The notes beneath the pieces are model-generated. The model did not search any database. It was not told where the DNA came from and saw nothing but the letters and a program-made list of their open reading frames with translations. From Combretum micranthum (lineage: Eukaryota > Streptophyta > Magnoliopsida > Myrtales > Combretaceae), in the NCBI GenBank assembly GCA_024138025.1, contig JAMXBD010000431.1, forward strand, positions 620,001 to 684,000: 64,000 nucleotides of DNA. The letters are read 5' to 3'. The translations under genes and the position numbers were made by a program. Shown piece by piece: positions 1 through 10,266 of this stretch. Positions within the stretch are counted from its first letter, which is position 1. Every line of letters begins with the position of its first letter.

Positions 1-1210
1 CTCCTGTTTGTTGTTCATTCATTCACTTGTTGGATTGTCATTAATGTGTGGGTGATTTGGCTAGTTTGTATTGGCTTAGGATAGATTTACATTGACTTTT
101 GGGTTGTATAATTGGAGGATTTTCGGCTCACATTTCTTAAGGAGATCTCAGCCCTTAAAACAAAGTTTAAACGTCTCCTACAAGTTGTATAATATATATT
201 AATTATATATTAGTTAGATATTATTTAGTTGAATTTTCGGGTAGTCTATTACACTATTAGGGTATATTTTAGCTTATATATGTAAGTTTATATACACAAA
301 TGTTTTTAATGGATGCTACAAGATGTTTAGTTTAGCAAAAAGTACAAATTTAAGTTTTAATAGCACGTATCTATTTGTTTCAGAAAGGTTATTTTCCGCG
401 ATTTAGGTTTTATAAGCTTTTCGGGTCAATTTTCGTTTCAGGCTCCAAGAGCTTTAGAAAGCCCTAATTTGAATATTGGTATGATTCAAATCTGTGTTTG
501 AGGTCTAGATCTCAAGTTATATATCAGTTTATGTTTTTATTAGGTATTTATAATTCTAACAGTTCATCTTAAGATCACGATTTTCTAACTAAAAACCTAT
601 TGGGTCGTTTACTTAATATTACTACTGATATATAGGTTAAATTAGTTATATATATTAGATTTGGATACCTACTATGAATTCTTATCAATGTAGTTTATTA
701 CTAACTAGGAATCTCAAATTTTAGGGTTCAAGTCTAAATATAAGTTCATTACTATACCTTGTTTTAACCTCATCTCTTTGTTGAATATTAAAGTAGTCAC
801 TTAATATCTATATTTAGGTTTTCTCCATTTAATCTATTTGCTTGACAAGGATTCGGCTTTGAAATTTGAAGTTTCCTTTGATCATACCTTGAATTATCAA
901 TTCAAGATATGAAATCTCGTTTTTGGAATCAATTGGGGTCAAAGAAGTTCTTTTATGAAGTTTATGGGTCCCAAACCGGCCAAATTTAAGTTATCTATCT
1001 AATCTAGGGTTTTTGATTAACTCTTGGGTTTACTAGACAGTTCATAATTTCTAATCTAGAGTCGTATCGTATGGTAGAAGTTTTCGGGCTTTACAATAGG
1101 TGTCTTATATATGGTGTTGAAACTTTCGCATGACTTTGGGAAGCCATTCTTAAGTTTTAATACCGTATGTGGCGGATTGCCACGTTTAGGGTTCCCTCTG
1201 GGGCGTGACA
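1..1210 (+). mobile_element. 3'-terminal part of an LTR of a gypsy-related family, truncated by the window edge
   Basis: The last ~110 bases resemble the 3' end of the large-LTR family found elsewhere in the window: the GGCGGATTGCCACGTTTAGG block and the final GGGGCGTGACA. The remaining 1.1 kb shows no clear similarity to the other copies, so this is probably a related but distinct subfamily. The boundary at 1210 is sharp because copia gag-pol coding sequence starts immediately on the other side (minus strand). The expected 5-bp duplication next to the LTR would be GCTAT (1211-1215), but the partner flank lies outside the window. No coding potential seen. Confidence 0.6.
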
Positions 1211-2759
1211 GCTATCCAAGTACTATTTGTTGTTTCGACTTGAAGATTTCTACAAAACAGAAGATTATTTCTTTAGTACCAATTTGAGTTTGGGTCCCTT
1301 TTGGTGGGTGGAACAATGATTCCTCTTTTAGGAATCCAAACTAGCTTGCTATTATGTTTCAAATGCATGGTTCTTCTTATTGCACAATTGTGTGTAATAT
1401 GACCAAATTTGTCATAATAGTTGCATGTTCCATGAGTAATTTTTACAAAATGAGTTTAAGTGACTTGTAGCTACTTTCTATATTATAGACAATTTCCTAT
1501 TTATTTGAATCACACCTTTAATTTCCAAGAATGTGTTCAAATTCTTTTTCCCATTAGTGAACTTGGCTATAGTTGCTTTTTAATCATCTGAGCTAGCTTT
1601 TAACAGAATATTTTCACTTCTTTATTCTTTTAGCTCTTTTAAAATTTTATCATTACTACTAATTATACATGTAACATTATTGTTTTTTAATGTTTTAATT
1701 TCAATATCAAGTAAATAATTTTTTCTTGTTAATTTCTCATTAATCAAGCTTAATTCATCATTTTTTTCCTTTTAACTTATTACATTTATTATACATCTTG
1801 TCATTTTTAATTTTAAAGCATTAATTTCTTTATGCAGCTTTTCATTTTCCATTTTAATCTCGTCATGCTCAATTCTAAATTTATCCAACTCTTCTCTTAT
1901 TTTCATCATTATTGTTTTAAGCATGCTATTTTTTTTTCTCTACTTTTATTAATCTACTACATACTTTATCATACATTGCACACATCTCATCATGAGAAGG
2001 AGAAGATGGAGAATTTATCTCATCATTTAGTGCCATGAAGAACATATTCTCATTTGAGTCACTTGAGTCATCATCACTCTAAGTGCCTATGAGAGCTTCC
2101 TTTCTAGATCCCTTGGATATTTCTTGAGTAGTAGGCAATATTGTTGGATGTGTCCTGGTTTGTAACATTTATAGCAGGTTATCACATTATTTTTCTCCTT
2201 TTGGTACCTTGAGGACTACTGTCATCATCTACTCTCTCTGACTTGTTGTTGGAACTCATGAACTTCTTAAGCTTCTTAGCTATTAAGACAAGTTCCTTAT
2301 TATTATCTCCATCATCTTCTTCTTCACTAGAATCATGACTCATGGATTTTAAGGAAATGGCTTTCTTGTTTGATTCCTCTCCTTACATCTTAATGAGCTC
2401 TTGTGTTTTGAGTGCTCTAAGGAGTTCCTCTTTGCTAATGGCACTCAAATCTCATGCTTCTTCAATAGTTGTGCTCTTTGCTTCCCAATCCTTAGGTAGT
2501 GACTTGAGTAATTTTTAGTTTATATTTAAGTTAATAAAATTCTTCCCAAGTACACCAAAAGGATTTATAATGTTGATGAATCTATTATGCATCTAATCTA
2601 TAGGTTTATTTGGAAGCATTTTAAAAAATTTTGAACTATCCACACAAAAGACTTACTTTTGTATCTTTTACTCTTGAAGTTTCTTCATAAGCCTTTTCTA
2701 ATTCATCCAATATTTCTATAACTTATTTGCATATACAGATTCTATTAAAATCACTTTTA
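1211..2759 (-). pseudogene. Copia element A: C-terminal half of gag up to the start of protease, degraded
   Basis: Reading the minus strand gives a typical Ty1/copia gag with scattered stops and frameshifts. From high to low coordinates there is an alpha-helical gag part; an RNA-binding CCHC zinc knuckle CYKCYKPGHIQQYC (2135-2176); an acidic linker with DDDSSDSNENMFF; a lysine/glutamate-rich coiled-coil stretch; and a second knuckle CNYYDKFGHITHNC (1384-1425) whose second metal-binding Cys is Tyr. A proline/lysine linker and NSTWIA follow, where the family normally continues into the DSG protease motif. The gene is cut at 1211 by the LTR to its left and at 2759 by the solo LTR to its right. 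It would have made the capsid and nucleocapsid of copia A; it cannot do so now. The family call is firm, exact frames are not. Confidence 0.85.
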
Positions 2760-3438
2760 TTTAGTGTCATGCCCCGAGGGGTACCCTAAACGTGGCAGTC
2801 CGCTGTACACAATATTAAAGCCTAGGAATGACTACCTCAGTTACGCAAAGGCTTCCATATCATGTACAAGGTGTACATCACAACCAAGGGAACACATCGG
2901 AGTAACGCAATTTATATTGATAATAAATAAGTAACAAGGCAAAGAGAATACTTATCATAAAACATAAACATATTAAATTGCAATTCTTAAGGGCATGTCC
3001 CTCTATTGTCTTTCAAATAAATATACATCTTAGAATCTCCAAAATACTAACATAGAATTTATTACATATAAAGAACCTTACAAAATTACTTCATCTTATG
3101 TTTCCATTTCCTTCATAGAAGCTTAACATCCTTCCATGACTTCCTTAATGTCATGATCCTCAATTTAAGCAATGGGTATACCTGTTTCAACAAAATCTAT
3201 AGGGGTATAAGCTACAACTAGCTTAGTGAGATATTCCTTTTCATTCGCACCATGTTTTCAAACAAGTTCATTTAAATTTTCACACAATCACGTGATTACG
3301 CAAATATATATATATAGTTATCCGGAAACCATATATGGAACGGATTTACCCTTCCGTATCGAAGGTTAGGGAATCGGTGATGAAGATCCTCGATCTTCTA
3401 CTGCTAGTCCCCAAGTCCCCACCTAAAGCATTTAGTTG

Positions 3439-3463
3439 ACTCGGCTCGGCTCGGCTCGGCTCC
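3439..3463. repeat. Pentanucleotide microsatellite (CTCGG)n
   Basis: About five units of CTCGG/GGCTC lie in the 3' part of the solo LTR. I see no such expansion at this position in the other LTR copies. Confidence 0.8.
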
Positions 3464-5282
3464 GAACCTAGAGTCGCATTCCTCGGGCGATTTGGATTTC
3501 TCTAGGAAGGGGCCCATGTCACAACATGATAACAGCCAATCCAACTCTACTCGTAGGAGTAGCAGCCTTCCAAAAGAAATGTGACTCGATGGATGCTATG
3601 CGTGAGCGTTTTATTTTTCTTAAGCCAAACCTTATTAAGGTTTATTAAGGGGCGATCAATCAATTTAGTAAATAATAAGCAGTCATACAAGTAGGTAAAC
3701 AAAAATACTTAAACAGGCAGTTTGAAGTTACGATATTCTTAATTCTCATTTCATGCATAAACATAGAATCACATATATACATAACCCCGAATTCCCCAAA
3801 TATATCCATTTTTATCTTTTCTTAGTATACTAGTGCTACTACTTTACAAGAACAAGCAACGTAACGAAATTAAGAGAAACAACTCACTCGTCCATTTCGC
3901 GATCTTCTTAGTCGTAGTAATTCTCGGGTAGGGTATTCTCGTATTCTTCGTCACCTAGACAAAAGAAATACCCGAGATGAGTATTTCATAAATCCTACTT
4001 AAACTTTCTAATTCCATTTCACTATGTTCGTCAAATTCGTACATAATGAAATTCCAATTTAAAATGGCCATAACTTACTCATTTTAACTCGGAATTCCGC
4101 ATATAATATACCGTTTTCTACCTATTCGAAAAGATCTATTCATTTCTATGGTTATCTTTGTCATATAAGGTCATTTGGGTTTCAAAAACGTTGGTACAGA
4201 TTCAATACGAATATTTCTAAATTTTTGCAAAACCATTTTCTAACTCAACTTCATTCAAAAATCTTTTAGTAAAAATATAGATATATATATATATATATAT
4301 TTGATAAATCCTTTGAGTATATATATAAGCTCATTTTATATGCAAAATTTCTAATGGTAGTGTCTCAACAATTTATTTCATGAAATTCTTTTTAAAAGTG
4401 TTGAAACTTAACTTGATAAATTTCCTCTCAAGTATTTTGAAGAAACTTTATATTTTCATAAGTTATTATCTGAGTATATTCTTATTTTATTTTGTTCATT
4501 CATTTTTCCAAAACAAGTAGATTTTCCTTTAACCTTAGTCTTTCATAAATTTTACTTCTAATGATAAAAGATCAAAGTTATCAAAGTGTATTAAGTTGTT
4601 GAAAACCTTTTTATAACTTTGTATTTAGAATGGTTTTAGAAAATGAGTCTCGTCTCCTTATATTTAGTATCTAAAGTATAAGTTTTTGTTTTCTAAAACT
4701 TATTCTTTTATTTCCTTTGAAAAGAATCCTCCTTATTAATAAATCATTTGTTTTTAATCTTATCTTATTTATATTCTTTGAAAATAAGTCTCTTCTTTAG
4801 GAGCTTAAAAATCATTATTTTCCTCAGTGGGTTCATAACTTTATGATTTGATTTATCTTAACATTGAAAACTAGTTTGTTTCTTGGTTTTATCATAGAGT
4901 TTAAAAGAGTTTAATCTTTAAGCTTTTTGTAATAACTTTGAAAACTAACAAATTATTTTACTAAAACTTAGGTTCCCATAATAGACAATGAAAGTATTTA
5001 TTTCTTATGTTTCCTTGATAAAACTATCTTTGTTATTTAAGAAAACTTTGAGAAAACTTGTATTACTCTATGTCTATGTTGTTTGATAATAATTCATTAT
5101 TTTATGACAAGTCACATAATAGAAAATTTAATTTTAAGTTCTTTTAATAAAATAAAATTCTATTGTTAAATTAGTTGAGACAATATCATTATACAGATGC
5201 AAGTATCATGAGCATGTAATATAATAAGAGTATAAGAAAATACTAGAAACAAATAATAATAAGCAAAATAATAAAAATATCA

Positions 5283-5455
5283 AGTAGTGGGAACCTTAGT
5301 TTCATCAAGATATCCCAGTCAAGTATTGGGAGCATTAGCTTCATCAAGGCATCCTGGGACTAAGAATGGACTAGTCCCAAAAGATTAAAGAAAATAAATA
5401 AAAGGTTGTTTTGACTTGATATGGACAATTCTAAGACTAGAAAGACTAGTCTTAA
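5283..5455 (-). promoter_or_regulatory. Conserved hairpin and tandem-repeat leader element, solo LTR copy
   Basis: Contains two ~37-bp repeats built on CCTTAGNTTCATCAAGG, then two inverted repeats. The first has arms TGGGACTA (5355-5362) and TAGTCCCA (5372-5379); the second has arms TAAGACTA and TAGTCTTA around 5430-5452. It lies about 500-700 nt downstream of the TATA box in the direction of transcription, so it would be in the 5' leader of the retrotransposon RNA. The closing base pair is T-A here and C-G in the 10270-22497 element, a compensatory change. Function unknown. Confidence 0.6.
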
Positions 5456-5959
5456 GGAAATAGCATGAAATAAATAAATTGCAAAGCATGAAATTAAATA
5501 AATAACAAGTGAGCTTATATGCTCTAAAGATTTATATATATAAATACATAAATATATTTAGTTAGATATGAATAAGAATTTAGCATTATAACAACAAATA
5601 AAATCAACATAACATAATAAAATAGGAAGTTCATGTACAAGAACAAAACATGAACATGTTGTTGCTTTTACTACTCAGAAGAGTTTCAAAACAATACCAT
5701 AGTCTTGTTAAGTTACATGACATGAGTAAATAAATGCTTGGAAGAAATCTTTACCTAAAGTGTTTATGTGGTTTGAAGATGGTAGTGAATGTGTGGTTAT
5801 GTGGTTATTGAGAAATGATAGTTGTAGAGAGAAATTTTGTGAGTATTTGGTGAAAGAGAATTTTGGTAGAGGAAAACATTGTGGAGAGAGTTTGTGTAGT
5901 GAATTTGAGAGAGTTTTGGTAGTAGAATGAATTGTATGAAAGAATGAAGAGAAATGAGG

Positions 5960-5967
5960 TATTTATA
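5960..5967 (-). promoter_or_regulatory. TATA box of the solo LTR
   Basis: TATAAATA on the minus strand, at the position equivalent to the TATA boxes of the other family copies. The surrounding block is conserved: an AAAATTC-type upstream region and, downstream, a stretch of CTCTC and ACCAAAACTC repeats. Confidence 0.65.
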
Positions 5968-6559
5968 GAATTTTGGAGTGAAAATTAGATGTAATTAAAT
6001 TAATTGAAAAAGAAAATAAATGGGAAGGGAGGAGAGAGTGGTGGATGGCAATGGGGAGAAGGAGAGAGAAAATCTGATTAAAAATTAATTATAAAAGAAA
6101 AGTGTAAGAGAAGTTGATAATATGTAGTGAGAATTTTTATGGGAAAAGAAAATTGTAAGAAATAGGTATATAGGTGTAAGAATAAGTAGTAAGAAAAAGT
6201 AAAGATAGAGGAATAGTAATGAATAGTAGAAAGTACTATGAATAGTAAACTAGACAATTAAAGTATCGGTAGTAATAAAAACACTACTAGAAAACCAGCT
6301 TTTAGAGACAGAAAATTTGCGACGGAAAATTTCTGTCTCTAAAAAAATGAATTAGAGACAGATTTGCGACAGATTTATGATGACATGAATTATGAATAAT
6401 CTTCTAATTTTTATATGCTTTTGCGACGGAATTTGCGACAGATTACACATTGATTTGCGACGAAAATTTTTCCGTTGCAAATTTTCTCTGATTTTAGAGG
6501 GAAATAAATTATTTTAGCGCCAATTTCTATTTTTTAAAATTCTGTTGCAAATTTGTCTC

Positions 6560-7790
6560 TAAACTAAATTATTACATATATGTATATATAAATAATTATG
6601 TTTAAAATTTATTTTAAATTATACATATCTAATATAATATATAAAATGTGCATTATATAATAAGGACATATATTATATTGTAAATTAATTTTATTATATA
6701 ATAACTATAATATGTATAATCATTTGTTATTTACAACTAATTATATATATTTTATTTATAATATATTTAACATTACATTACATATTTATATATAATAAAG
6801 TATAAATTAAAAATAGTACTTAAAACATAAATATTATATTTATATCTTATTATATATTCTTTTACATAATAACTTATATAAAAACTTAAATTATACAACT
6901 TAATAAAATAGTGTATAATAATATAATATGTTATATGCAAGTAATATCATAAAATACTAATTAAAAATAAAGTATATTTCAATAATAATATATGTAAAAT
7001 AAAATAATTAATATAAAAGTAAACTTAGTATATTTAAACATATACAAATATATAAATAATATATTAATAAAAAATATATATATTCATATTATTTATAATT
7101 TTTTATTATATATTTATTATGACTATTCATATATTTTTTAATATAAAAAAAAATTTATTATATATGTCTTACATAATTTATATTTACATACTATATTTTA
7201 TTTAAAATATAATAACATATTTGGGGAAAAAAAATAATATACTATGTAAAAATATAGTATATTTAAGTAATAAAATATGTAATATATAATAATTAGTTAA
7301 ATATATTTAAATTGGTATTATATATTATTTTATTAATGTAATAATGAAAAATATATTTTTATATTGTTTACATTATATTATAATTTATTAAGTGCAACAA
7401 AAATGAAATAAAAAAATAAACACATTAATTAAAAATATACAATTTATTAATTTAATATAAAATATTAAATAACTAATGTAAAAAGTATAATTATATTATA
7501 TATCATTAAATATACATATAAATTTATATGTATAACATTATTTATATTTACATAATATATAATATTTTTTAATAATAATATCATATTTGAAAAAAAATTA
7601 TAATATACTACTAAAATATTATATATTTATAATAAATATATAATTTAAAATAATTATTATAAAATGTAAACATTGTATATTAATATTATATATTAATTTT
7701 AATAAAATATTAATGAAAAATCCTTAATAAATATGTAAAGTGAAATTATAAAATAAAAATAAACTATAAAATATATAAAATGTTTATAGT
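6560..7790. other. Extremely AT-rich core of the CACTA element
   Basis: More than a kilobase of almost only A and T, with many TATATT/AATATA runs and no reading frame. It has no similarity to the rest of the window that I can see. No gene. Confidence 0.8.
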
Positions 7791-7884
7791 TATAATATTG
7801 TAAATTGTGGTATCTCTTAAATAAACAGTAGTGGAACTTTACTTATGAAGATACGAATTGGTTTATTGGTTTAGTGCTCGTGAA

Positions 7885-7944
7885 AACTTCAATGTTAAGT
7901 GTGCTTAGTATGTAGCATTCTATGATGGGTGACCTCCTGGGAAG
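7885..7944 (+). pseudogene. 5S rRNA-derived segment (internal promoter region) inside the CACTA element
   Basis: The segment aligns to the second half of plant 5S rRNA with one single-base gap. It contains TTAAGTGTGCTT (A-box region, 7895-7906; one change in the first ten positions from the plant sequence). The C-box and downstream part is an exact match, including ATGGGTGACCTCCTGGGAAG ending at 7944. The part between the boxes is diverged, and the first 40-50 nt of 5S are not recognisable. In real 5S genes these boxes bind TFIIIA and direct RNA polymerase III. The segment could have been captured directly, or through a Cassandra-type retroelement, which carries 5S sequence in its LTR. It is not a functional 5S gene. 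Confidence 0.85.
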
Positions 7945-9112
7945 GATAAACAAGAGGCAAATGTGTATTTTTTTAATAATTTGTCTTAGAATCAGAGACA
8001 AATTTGCAACGGAATAATTTTATTTAATATTTACTAATTGGATATTTAAAAATAACTAATTATAAAATAGAGACAAATTTGCGACAGAAATTTCGTAGCA
8101 AATTTGCGACGGAAAATAAATCTGTCTCTAAAAGAATTAGCGACGATGATTTTTGAAACAGAAATTTGCGATGGAAATTCTGTCTCTGAAAGTCTTTAGA
8201 GACAGATTTTTCACTTTCAGAGACAGAATTTTTTGTCTCTAAAGCCAAAATTCTGTAGTGAAATACGCGTAATAATGCGATATATATAATTTTTAGCAAC
8301 CGAAAAATTCTAAAACTGATATTTTTGAAAACCTTATATTTTTACGAGTCTATTGGCATTAACAGAATATTTTTGCCATCCGGTGTACCGGGCAAGATTT
8401 TTGAAAACCGATCTCGTTTGGATCTGAAGGACACTAGAAATTTGTGAATATGATATTTAAAGCTTCCCTATATTATTATGAACTATTATCAACAATTATT
8501 TTCATTTCATTGTTTAGGGTTTAAGAGAGCAGGATTGTCGGATCTTAAACACTAGGTTTGTTTGTATACTTTGTTAACTTTTAAGGTTCCGGTTTGACTT
8601 CCGGTTTTGTTGAGTTATTCGCAAAGTATAATTTTAGAGTTTTTACCGTATTATATTTTAGTTCGATATCTATGGTTTATTTCATTTTATTTGTGATTAT
8701 AATAGTTTTCAGTTCTTGGGATCGTTTAACTGAGTCTAGGGTTATGAGTTGACTTAGTGTGACTTTTGGTGAAAATTGAAATTTCTGATTCTAAAATTCA
8801 CCGAAGGATTTAAGATCTTAGCATTTCGTTGCCCAGTGTTATTTGGATATATATTATCTTGATTTGCGTGTTAAAAATCAGGTAGATGATTTAATTGGCG
8901 TATGGATGTTGATTCAACTGATAGTTGGATTTTTATATTTTGTTTCAAAGGTTCTCATTTTCTCAAGACTAAGAATTCTCGTTTTCGATCTTATTTAGAA
9001 TTAAGTTTTAACTTGGTTCAATTTTTTTTTTTTTTTTACGGTTTCGATTCTGGTGTTTAACTCTTAGGATTATTTTATAAGAATTATGAAACTTTCAGGG
9101 GTTTACATTTAG

Positions 9113-9315
9113 CCCACAATGCAATATGTTCATAGCTATATCATTCAAGTCTAATATTTTCCAATCTTCAACATCATAATTTTTTCTTCTTTTCCTTCTA
9201 TAGTTAAAGGCCAATTTTCTATTACATTCCATATTAATCTATTTTGTACTTTTAGAAAAATCTTCACTCTACGCTTCCAATGTGGGTAGTTACCCCTATT
9301 TAGAAGCAATAGTCT
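9113..9315 (-). pseudogene. Copia element A: middle of gag
   Basis: The minus strand encodes the N-terminal copia gag core. GNYPHWKRRVKIFL is the usual NY.YWK...K.F motif, and DLNDIAMNILHCGL follows at the junction with the solo LTR. The reading frame continues across the solo LTR into 2759 when one TTTAG is removed, and across the hAT element into 22,5xx when one 8-bp duplication is removed. There is at least one frameshift in between (around 9200). Confidence 0.85.
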
Positions 9316-10266
9316 TAGGAGTGAGCGAGTACAAGGTAGGTATGGTATAAAGCATTATCCATAACTTACCTTGTAAGATATAGTGTATTAAATTTCATAC
9401 CCGAAACCTACCCTATAACTCGTTGTACTCATCCTGAACCTTATAAAATCTATAAGGTACAGGATACCTTGTGGAACTTGTAACTTTTATTTTTTATTTT
9501 TACAAAATCTCTATATTTTTTTTTTTCTCTTTGTAAAACATAAGTATATAATTTTTAATATGTTTTTATATAATATGTAACACTATCTATTTTTATACAT
9601 TCAATATAAATAACATGTGGAAAGAAATTTCAAAAGTAATTTGTTAATATCACAAGTTTTGTGATATATAGAATTTATTTATGTGTGAAAGTCCTATAAC
9701 AAATACTTGTGGAACCTATTTATTTGATATTAAACAAAATTATAGAATTTACACAAAATTCCAAAATAAAAAACTTTGGAACTACTACTATATATTAATT
9801 AGTATTATAATATAAACAACATCTTTATATAATTTGGGAGTTTAAGTACTTACATACAATCATAGTTCTTTTAAAATAAAGTAACAAGTCATTCTAAAAT
9901 AGAATAACACAAATCATTCTATCATAAAACTTTCTGAAATATAGTTTACAAATAATAATCTTGAATATAAGTAGTTGGAAAATAAAATATGGAATATCAT
10001 TATTTATTATATATTAATATTATTATAATATTTAACATGGTGGATGCATGATTTCTTGGAACTCATATTTTCTATAATTAGTACAAGGTTCAAAGGTGGG
10101 TACGAAGTCTAAAGACCTTGTACCTATACGCTACCCCATGATAGCAGGTTCCAAAAAAAATGATACCCATACCCTACCCTGCGATTCATAATACCCACTC
10201 GGACCTTATCCAGTCAAGCAAGATCGGGTGGGTACCCTACACGACAGGGTTATCCGCTCACCTCTA
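9316..10266. mobile_element. Non-autonomous hAT-like element
   Basis: Terminal inverted repeats are TAGGAGTGAGCGAGTA (left) and TAGAGGTGAGCGGATA (right, read inward), a common plant hAT end. Subterminal GTACAAGGT, GGGTACC and TACCCTAC repeats are frequent near both ends. The target duplication is 8 bp: AATAGTCT at 9308-9315 and TGTAGTCT after the right end (10267-10269 continuing at 22503-22507, because a later LTR element split it), 6 of 8 identical. Removing the element and one duplication joins copia gag in frame. No transposase; the AT-rich middle has no coding sequence. Confidence 0.82.

Larger units (their letters stand above)
6282..8260. mobile_element. Non-autonomous CACTA (En/Spm-type) DNA transposon
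   Basis: The element begins CACTACTAGAAAACCAGC and ends GCCAAAATTCTGTAGTG, so both termini read CACTA inward. A 3-bp duplication AAA flanks it (6279-6281, 8261-8263). The matching empty site is present in the LTR copies near 13,660 and 21,600, where the same flanks meet directly. Both subterminal regions carry many copies of AGAGACAG, TTTGCGACGG and their complements, the usual transposase-binding array of CACTA elements. The interior has no transposase or long reading frame. About 1.2 kb of it (6560-7790) is almost pure A/T, and a 5S rRNA-like segment follows. It can only move with a transposase supplied from elsewhere. Confidence 0.93.
2765..9107 (-). mobile_element. Solo LTR of the large-LTR gypsy family, with a CACTA element inside
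   Basis: In plus-strand view it starts TGTCATGCCCCGAGG and ends GGGGTTTACA, the same ends as the paired LTRs of the complete element at 10270-22497. It is flanked by a perfect 5-bp duplication TTTAG (2760-2764 and 9108-9112), so it is a finished insertion reduced to one LTR by LTR-LTR recombination. Total length is 6343 bp; without the 1979-bp CACTA and its 3-bp duplication it is about 4361 bp, matching the 4.3-kb paired LTRs. Transcription would run leftward from the TATA box at 5960-5967. It interrupts copia A gag, and joining the flanks through one TTTAG restores the gag frame. Confidence 0.93.

Noticed and set aside
7885..7944. A functional 5S rRNA gene
   Set aside because: The first 40-50 nt and the sequence between the boxes are diverged and there is no T-run terminator in a proper position; only the internal boxes are recognisable.
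8060..8299. 79-codon minus-strand frame with repeated FRRKF-like phrases
   Set aside because: Produced by the AGAGACAG/TTTGCGAC subterminal repeats of the CACTA element and runs across its end.
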